From Helichrysum umbraculigerum (lineage: Eukaryota > Streptophyta > Magnoliopsida > Asterales > Asteraceae), in NCBI GenBank assembly GCA_949592205.1, contig CATIUR010000003.1, forward strand, positions 167,885,759-167,949,758: DNA of 64,000 nucleotides, read 5' to 3'. The notes below the pieces were generated by a model. The model was not told where the DNA came from. It saw only the letters and a program-made list of their open reading frames with translations, and did not search any database. How positions within the stretch are numbered: the first letter of the stretch is position 1; each line of letters starts with the position of its first letter. Both the position numbers and the translations under genes were made by a program. Below are positions 58,343 through 64,000 of this stretch, in pieces.

Positions 58343-58957
58343 AAATTTTCTATTTTATCCTTATTTATTCCCCTCAATTATTTACGGAGTAATTTTTAGT
58401 AGACATTGTCTTAAAAATAAGGGTATTGACATATCGATTTATAAATTAAATGAAAAGTTTTGTTAGAGACAATGGGTGTGTTTGGCAATAACGTACTGGA
58501 GCTTCAGATTGGAGCTGGGGCTTGGGTTTTTATTCATAAGCCACTTCAAAAAGTTTTTTGTTTAAGGGTTTCCGAGGGCTTATTTTTTCAAGAAGGCCCA
58601 TTTTTTTATGTTGCCAACCAAAACTACTAGCTGATGCTTATAAAAAATAGAAAGCTCAAGCCCCCCAGAAGCCCCTCATCTTAACACACCCAACTAGTAC
58701 GGGCTGAGGAGAGTATTAATCATTCAATTTATAATGGCCAATGATATTTCCAGTATTACATTTGATAAATACAATAAAACTATGCAATAAATGATTTGTA
58801 TTACATACGGAGTATATAAATAGATGTACTTTATGGTTCATGTATCAAATATGATAGTGAAAATATTATTAACGGGATATTGTTGGGCAGTGAGGCCGTC
58901 TCCATCTGCCTTTGGACTTTGGTTGTAGAAATGTTCAAATGACTACAACAATATTAG
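58343..58957. other. Intergenic sequence with a possible MITE at 58474-58693
   Basis: The stretch 58474-58693 has short inverted ends (GGGTGTGTT / AACACACCC) and a hairpin-prone interior (GGCTTGGG against CTCAAGCC), but no target duplication was seen. The rest is featureless. Confidence 0.35.
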
Positions 58958-59427
58958 GTGGGAATGAGAGAACAAATAAGAATGCGTTACGTGTCATAAA
59001 ATTTACTTTCTCTCATGTTTTTAAATATCAAATATCTCATAACCGGTAAGTCGAAAAATTATAAAAATTGCACCATAAAAATCAGCGTTTTTTCATCTTC
59101 AATTAGAGATCGTACAAGTTATACTTGCGAAGATTTTTTTTATGAGTTTTACAAATTGTACAATATTAGTATCACATGTATTACTCGCTCGTATCACATA
59201 TGTTATTTGTTTTCAAAACCCACCAAAAAAAGGGAAAATTTTTTTGACGAAAATATACCTTGTAACTTGTAAAATCTCGAATCGAAGAGAAAAAAACGCT
59301 GTTTTTTTATGGTGCAATTTTTATGATTTTTCGACTTACCGTTTGTAAGATATTTAATTTTTTAAAAAAGTGGAAAAAATATGTATGGTAACACATAGCG
59401 CATTTCTATTGATTCATCCATTCTCAC
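58958..59427. mobile_element. Foldback element of about 470 bp
   Basis: Long inverted arms: GTGGGAATGAG and AATGCGTTACGTGTCAT at the left are mirrored by ATAGCGCATTTCT and CATTCTCAC at the right, and the inner arms share AAAAATTGCACCATAAAAA. A 6-bp direct repeat TATTAG flanks it (58952-58957 and 59428-59433). The two overlapping open frames in it carry no protein signature. Confidence 0.6.
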
Positions 59428-59433
59428 TATTAG

Positions 59434-60536
59434 TGTACTCATTTTAACCTCACTTTTGTTGATTAAATGGATGGATAATCGGAACGAGTAAAGTTATTTA
59501 TTTTTATTTTGCCGCACATATTGACGTACTCATCAATATGTTTAGAACCACATATCATTTATCTATTTGATCTCTACAAAAAGATGTTAATTAATTGTAT
59601 ATCCCTTAAAAACACGTAGCGGTGACCTCACAATAGAACAAGCACTTATATCTACAGAGTTTTTGAGAAGGTTTGAATGAAAGTATGAGACAAACTAATC
59701 GTCAAATTAACCAACCCATTGACTCTCATTTTTTCAACCAAAGAAAATAACCAAACCTCTTTAAAAAAAACATGTTATATGAACTTTGTTCATAAATAAA
59801 TATAAATAAAATACAACAACTTATTCATAAAAATATATAGTAGAGTCAACTACATGGTTCGTCCCCGAGGTTTATACCAAATTGCACCGTCAGTCCCTAT
59901 ATTTCACTTTTTGTACTGTCTCTCAAAAAACATGAGAGTAGTTGCGCGTATGGTCCTTCCTCTAAATAAAGTGACTAGTACTGTACCCTTAATGTCCTAG
60001 TTTTTGTATTGATTTTATTAGTGAGAGTAACTTAGTCATTTAGTTGGAGGAAGGACCAACTGCGCAACATCTTTTATATTTTTGAACTATTGGTGCAAAA
60101 AGTAAAGTATAAAAATTGATGATGCAATTATATGTAAACCACGTGGACGAACCATACAATTAACTCTATACGGTTTCAGTTAGATATCTTCCTACTTAAT
60201 CACGTACATGGAAGCTGTAAATATAATAAAATAAAAACCCATCAAAATCAAAATCAAAATTTAAGATAAATGGTAGTAACTAGTACTAAGTATTAACTAT
60301 TCTGAATTCATACATCACCTGCTTATAATAATACATTGAAATCTATCCATCCTAATAAATATTTATGTTTAATAAATACTTTCATGTCTTGGGTGGCTTT
60401 AGCAGGTTGAATTACACTTTGTCAAATAATGTATTCAAAAAAGTTGCATGCATTATTATCATCCTTTTTGATATAATTGATCAGTGACAATTCAACACGT
60501 AAAACTATACCAACTATTCAATTAGGATTTTGAAAG
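59434..60536. other. Intergenic region upstream of the BBE-like gene with a foldback element
   Basis: At 59843-60166 the ends are inverted copies (GAGTCAACTACATGGTTCGTCC at the left, its complement with three changes at the right) and the interior mirrors AGTTGCGC...GGTCCTTCCTC, so a MITE is likely, though without a clear target duplication. The remainder is A+T-rich promoter-side sequence of the BBE-like gene. Confidence 0.5.
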
Positions 60537-60544
60537 TATAAATA
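60537..60544 (+). promoter_or_regulatory. TATA box of the BBE-like gene
   Basis: TATAAATA lies 33 bp upstream of the start codon at 60577. The 5' UTR would then be very short. Confidence 0.6.
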
Positions 60545-60576
60545 CACACATTGCCATAAAACTCACCAAAATTAAC

Positions 60577-62217
60577 ATGAAGAACTCTCAACTTATTATG
60601 TTCTTGTTTTTGCTAACTCTTTCTTTTTCAGTTTCATGGGGTAATTTATCCTCCATTCTTGATCATGTTACAGTTACACCAACTGCTGAAGATATCATAA
60701 CCTGCATGCAATCCAACTCCAACAATGTTACCGCAATTTCTCAACTCATTTTAACCCCTGCCAATTCTTCTTTCTTACCCATTTGGGGAGTTGGAGTACA
60801 CATGATTAGGTTCAATAAATCCGAGACACCTAAACCCTCAGTCATCGTGACTCCTATCGACGAAATTCAAATCCGAACGACTCTTTTATGCACCAAGAAA
60901 CACGGGTACGAGATGAGGATAAGGGATGGAGGTCATGACTTCGAGGGCCTCTCGTACAGTGCTAATGTCCCTTTTGTCATGCTTGATCTTACTAATATGA
61001 GGTCAGTAGACGTGGACGTTGCAAATAGGACCGCATGGGTCCAGGGTGGTGCTGTGCTCGGTGAAGTCTACTATGGTATATCTCAAAAGAGCAATACATT
61101 GTATTTCCCCGGGGGCCTTTGCCCCACGGTGGGTATTAGTGGTTTCGTAAGTGGTGGTGGGTACGGATACCTGATGAGGAAGTATGGTCTTGGTGCTGAC
61201 AATGTTTTAGATGTTCGTTTCATGGATGTTAATGGAAACATTCTTGACAGGACTACGATGGGTGAAGATTTGTTTTGGGCGATTCGTGGGGGTGGTGCTT
61301 CTAGTTTTGGAATCGTTCTTGCATGGAAGTTAAGGTTGGTTCCAGTACCAGAAATAGTAACCGTTTTCAATGTGAACAAAACGTTGGAAGAAGGCGCCAC
61401 GGAAATTTTACATAAATATCAATATGTTGTTTCAAATATTGATCGCGATTTGGTCTTAAGATCTCAAGTTACTACCGAATATATAGGCAACACAACCAAC
61501 AAAACAATACGATTATTTTTTCGTGGACTGTATCAAGGCACAAGCGACACACTGCTTCAATTGCTGGATGTAAAGTTTCCAGAACTTAAAGTCACACGAG
61601 AAGATTGCCAAGAAGGTTCGATGGTCATGGGGAGCCTTCTATTTGCAGGCTTTCCAAGTAACACCCCAGCAGATATTCTTTTGACCCGAACCGACATTTA
61701 TAAGCTATACGGCCAAAACAAATTAGACTACGTACGAACACCAATTCCCATAAGCGGGCTCAGAAAGATTTGGAGAAAGATGTTTGAAACAGACGGATCA
61801 CTGACTCTGAACTTGCACCCGTTTGGAGGAAAAATGGATGAGTACTCAGAGACCGCGATTCCATATCCTCATAGAGCTGGAGTGTTGTACCAGCTGCACC
61901 AGATGGTTAGTTTTGATGGTCAAGCGTCAGATACGACTCCAGTATCGCTTCAGCGTATAAGTTGGTTGAGAAGTTTTAATGAGTTTATAACACCGTATGT
62001 GTCAAAGAACCCGAGGGAGGCGTATGTGAACTACAATGATTTAGATTTGGGTGTTGGAAGTGATACTTATGCAGAAGCAAGTGTTTGGGGCGAGAGGTAC
62101 TGGAAAAGAAGCAACTTTAAGAAGTTGATTCGGATCAAAGCTAAAGTTGATCCAGAAAATTTCTTTAAGCACCGGCAAAGTATACCAGTTTTCTCAAAAT
62201 CTTTTTCCGACATGTGA
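60577..62217 (+). CDS. Berberine bridge enzyme-like FAD-linked oxidoreductase
   Basis: Intronless, 546 residues, the usual size of the plant BBE-like family. Residues 1-22 are a signal peptide, so it enters the secretory pathway. The FAD_binding_4 domain carries both covalent FAD attachment sites: His120 in RDGGHDFEGLSY and Cys182 in GGLCPTVGISG, followed by FVSGGGYG. The C-terminal BBE domain has GGKM (about 416) and AYVNYNDLDLG (about 480-490) near the active site and ends with a WGERYW...NFKKL...KVDPENFF block. Members oxidise oligosaccharides, monolignols or alkaloids with bicovalent FAD; the substrate cannot be told from the sequence. The intronless form is common in the family. No stop or frameshift is present, and it is the only intact host gene in the right third of the window. 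Confidence 0.95.
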   Translation: MKNSQLIMFLFLLTLSFSVSWGNLSSILDHVTVTPTAEDIITCMQSNSNNVTAISQLILTPANSSFLPIWGVGVHMIRFNKSETPKPSVIVTPIDEIQIRTTLLCTKKHGYEMRIRDGGHDFEGLSYSANVPFVMLDLTNMRSVDVDVANRTAWVQGGAVLGEVYYGISQKSNTLYFPGGLCPTVGISGFVSGGGYGYLMRKYGLGADNVLDVRFMDVNGNILDRTTMGEDLFWAIRGGGASSFGIVLAWKLRLVPVPEIVTVFNVNKTLEEGATEILHKYQYVVSNIDRDLVLRSQVTTEYIGNTTNKTIRLFFRGLYQGTSDTLLQLLDVKFPELKVTREDCQEGSMVMGSLLFAGFPSNTPADILLTRTDIYKLYGQNKLDYVRTPIPISGLRKIWRKMFETDGSLTLNLHPFGGKMDEYSETAIPYPHRAGVLYQLHQMVSFDGQASDTTPVSLQRISWLRSFNEFITPYVSKNPREAYVNYNDLDLGVGSDTYAEASVWGERYWKRSNFKKLIRIKAKVDPENFFKHRQSIPVFSKSFSDM

Positions 62218-62370
62218 TGCTCATATATTTTGTGTGGAGAAAATTAATAAGTTCTGTTGTTTTTTTCCCTCCTGTCAGCATGTGTATTTATAAATTGAAT
62301 AAGCCTCTTTAAGAGAGCAGATATAAATTAGTTCTTGGTTCAGTCTATATGTTATACAGCACCAGGAGCG
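62218..62370. other. 3' flank of the BBE-like gene
   Basis: Contains AATAAG-type poly(A) signal candidates near 62248 and 62300; a retrotransposon LTR starts just after. Confidence 0.4.
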
Positions 62371-62817
62371 TGTTAAGAATGAATATCGTACAAACGAAAT
62401 ATAATTACTTTGGGAAAGTAATAACTATTATTATATATTATTAGTATTAGAATAATAATAATAATGAGATGGATCTTTCTTTGAAGACTCACGTGAGGTG
62501 AAAATGGAAACAAAGTTGGAGTCGGCAAATGTTTAGGTCGGCTACATTAGTTTTCGTACGTACGAAGTATTATTCATTATTTAATGTAACCCTTTGTATC
62601 TTGTAACCCTAACACCTCCGAAAGTAATAAGAATTCTCTCTAGTTTGGCCGTGGATTAAACCAATCGAGTAGATTGGATATAACCACGTTATATTCGCGT
62701 GTTCGTTTATATTCTCGCATTAATCTTTATCGTGTTTGCTTTGTGTTTGATCCGTTTATTGTCGTGGGGTATAATCTTGTGATTATACGTGTTCTTGTTG
62801 GGTCCTAAAACCTATCA
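62371..62817 (+). repeat. Putative 5' LTR of copia-4
   Basis: About 447 bp bounded by TGTTAAG and CTATCA, directly before the primer-binding site. The 3' end is firm and the 5' end tentative. Confidence 0.65.
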
Positions 62818-62855
62818 AAGTGGTATCAGAGCTCGTGTTTTCGAGTTTGGGAACA

Positions 62856-64000
62856 ATGGCGGATAAAAGCGAGATTAGGATTAGTCAGTTTGATGGCAGC
62901 GATTTTGGGTTTTGGAAGATGCAAATTGAGGACGTTTTGTACGCGAAAAAGTTACACCAACCGTTGTCGGGAACTAAACCTGAAAGTATGAGTGATGCCG
63001 ATTGGGCGTTATTAGATCGTCAGGCACTTGGAGTAGTTCGACTTTCTCTGGCCAAGAATGTTGCCTACAACATTGCGGGGGAAACCACGACTGCGGGTTT
63101 GTTAACGGCGTTGTCTAACATGTATGAGAAACCCTCGGCTCTCAATAAGGTTTTCTTGATTCGGCAGTTGGTGAACGCGAAGATGGGTGAAGGTGCATCA
63201 CCAGCGGATCATGTGAACGAGTTTAACTCGATCTTGACTAGGTTAAGATCTGTAGGGGTTACGTTTGAAGGTGAGTTGGAGGCACTTTTCTTATTATCTT
63301 CGTTGCCCGATAGTTGGTCCGGTATGGTTACAGCTGTTAGTGGTTCATCCGGAACTACTAAGTTGACTTTTGAGGGGATCCGTGATTTGATACTCGGTGA
63401 GGGAATTAGGAGGAAAGATTCCGGTGAGTATTCGGGTTCATCAGCTCTAAGTGTGACTAGCAGGGGGCGTAGTAAAAGTAGATCTAGATCGCGGAGGGAG
63501 CCATCGGAGAATAGGAACGTCACGTGTTGGAATTGTAAGCAACTGGGGCACTTTAGGTATCAATGTCCGAATGGTAAACCGAGTGTGAATGCGACGGTTG
63601 ATACGACTGAAGATGCGTTGCTGTGTTGTGAAGAGAATCTTGTGGAATCCTGGGTTTTGGATTCGGGTTCATCTTTTCATGCGATCCCGTGCATGGAAGA
63701 GATGACGAATTTTAGGTTTCATTCCGGTAAGGTTCGTCTTGCGAATGGAAGGAAACTTAAAGTTGCGGGTATTGGGGATGTTGTCCTCAAAACTCATTTT
63801 GGTAAGGATTGGGTCCTCAATAATGTTCGTCTTGCGAATGGAAGGAAACTTAAAGTTGCGGGTATTGGGGATGTTGTCCTCAAAACTCAATTTGGTAAGG
63901 ATTGGGTCCTCAATAATGTGAGGTTCATTCCCAAGCTCAAGAAGCGGTTGATTTCGATTGGGCAGTTGGATGATGAACGGTATCACATTAGGTTTGGTGA
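62856..64000 (+). CDS. Gag-protease part of a copia polyprotein (partial, open to window end)
   Basis: Starts MADKSEIRISQFDGSDFGFW and stays open for 381 codons to the window edge with no stop. Domains in order are a UBN2/Gag-like region (LLDRQALGVVRLSLAKNVAY, about 50-70), an Arg/Ser-rich linker, a zinc knuckle CWNCKQLGHFRYQC, and a protease start WVLDSGSSFHA. It corresponds closely to the copia-1 Gag (36011-36907) but has none of its stops. A 93-bp in-frame tandem duplication lies in the protease-to-integrase linker (63732-63917). The rest of pol is beyond the window. Without a stop or frameshift so far, this may be a recently active copy. Confidence 0.9.
   Translation, partial: MADKSEIRISQFDGSDFGFWKMQIEDVLYAKKLHQPLSGTKPESMSDADWALLDRQALGVVRLSLAKNVAYNIAGETTTAGLLTALSNMYEKPSALNKVFLIRQLVNAKMGEGASPADHVNEFNSILTRLRSVGVTFEGELEALFLLSSLPDSWSGMVTAVSGSSGTTKLTFEGIRDLILGEGIRRKDSGEYSGSSALSVTSRGRSKSRSRSRREPSENRNVTCWNCKQLGHFRYQCPNGKPSVNATVDTTEDALLCCEENLVESWVLDSGSSFHAIPCMEEMTNFRFHSGKVRLANGRKLKVAGIGDVVLKTHFGKDWVLNNVRLANGRKLKVAGIGDVVLKTQFGKDWVLNNVRFIPKLKKRLISIGQLDDERYHIRFG
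63732..63917 (+). repeat. 93-bp tandem duplication in the copia-4 frame
   Basis: Units 63732-63824 and 63825-63917 are identical except for one base (CATTTT against CAATTT, His to Gln). Each encodes 31 residues starting VRLANGRKLKVAGIGDVVLK. The duplication keeps the frame. Confidence 0.95.

Larger units (their letters stand above)
62371..64000 (+). mobile_element. Copia-4: Ty1/copia retrotransposon, 5' part, running off the window
   Basis: The putative 5' LTR is 62371-62817 (TGTTAAGAATG...CCTATCA), followed by the primer-binding site TGGTATCAGAGCT (62821 on). The LTR shares the phrase TTTGGCCGTGGATTAA with copia-1, and the Gag proteins are close, so the two belong to one lineage. The 3' half is outside the window, so neither LTR identity nor target duplication can be checked. 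The left end of the LTR is inferred from the TG start. Confidence 0.85.

Noticed and set aside
59015..59348. Two short frames in the foldback element at 58958-59427
   Set aside because: They overlap each other in different frames inside an inverted repeat and contain no recognisable domain.
1..64000. CRISPR arrays, bacterial operons, phage or integrated plant virus genes
   Set aside because: Repeats here are plant transposons and microsatellites. All reverse transcriptase frames have copia gene order (integrase before reverse transcriptase) with LTRs and tRNA-Met priming, and no movement or coat protein of a pararetrovirus was seen.

Overview
The window is nuclear DNA of a flowering plant. 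It has intron-split plant genes, an intron-containing tRNA-Tyr gene, Ty1/copia retrotransposons primed by initiator tRNA-Met, and many MITEs and Mutator-like foldback elements. The kinase and transposon style suggests a eudicot, perhaps a composite (Asteraceae). That placement is inferred and was not tested by a search.

Layout. 0-6 kb is a mosaic of small DNA transposons: a Mutator-like element with a 9-bp target duplication, a SINE and a non-autonomous hAT. 6.3-10.0 kb holds an intact nine-exon heparanase-like GH79 gene, followed by an antisense tRNA-Tyr gene. 12-57 kb is a kinase cluster under heavy transposon attack. It contains (i) a truncated receptor-like cytoplasmic kinase (RLCK) pseudogene whose first intron holds a hAT transposon, itself broken by an 8.2-kb large retrotransposon derivative (LARD); (ii) a four-exon RLCK-like gene with degenerate catalytic motifs; (iii) TKP1, a six-exon gene coding for an apparently active kinase fused to a pseudokinase; and (iv) TKP2, its tandem paralogue, carrying one frameshift and split in two exons by copia elements, one of which carries a second copia nested inside it. 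Just beyond TKP2 lie a copy of the heparanase last exon and a decayed tRNA-Tyr copy, so duplicated sequence brackets the kinase cluster. 57.5-60.5 kb is intergenic with a SINE and foldback elements. 60.6-62.2 kb is an intact intronless berberine-bridge-enzyme-like flavoprotein gene. 62.4-64 kb is the start of a fourth copia element whose gag-protease frame is open to the window edge.

The best candidates for new biology are the tandem kinase-pseudokinase (TKP) pair, which resembles a known class of plant immune proteins, and a four-copy dyad array at 20-bp spacing upstream of the TATA box in two copia LTR families. A third is the contrast between near-identical LTRs and dead reverse transcriptases, which points to mobilisation in trans. 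Splice junctions were chosen from GT/AG sites, frame continuity and agreement between paralogues; LTR identities are counts by eye.
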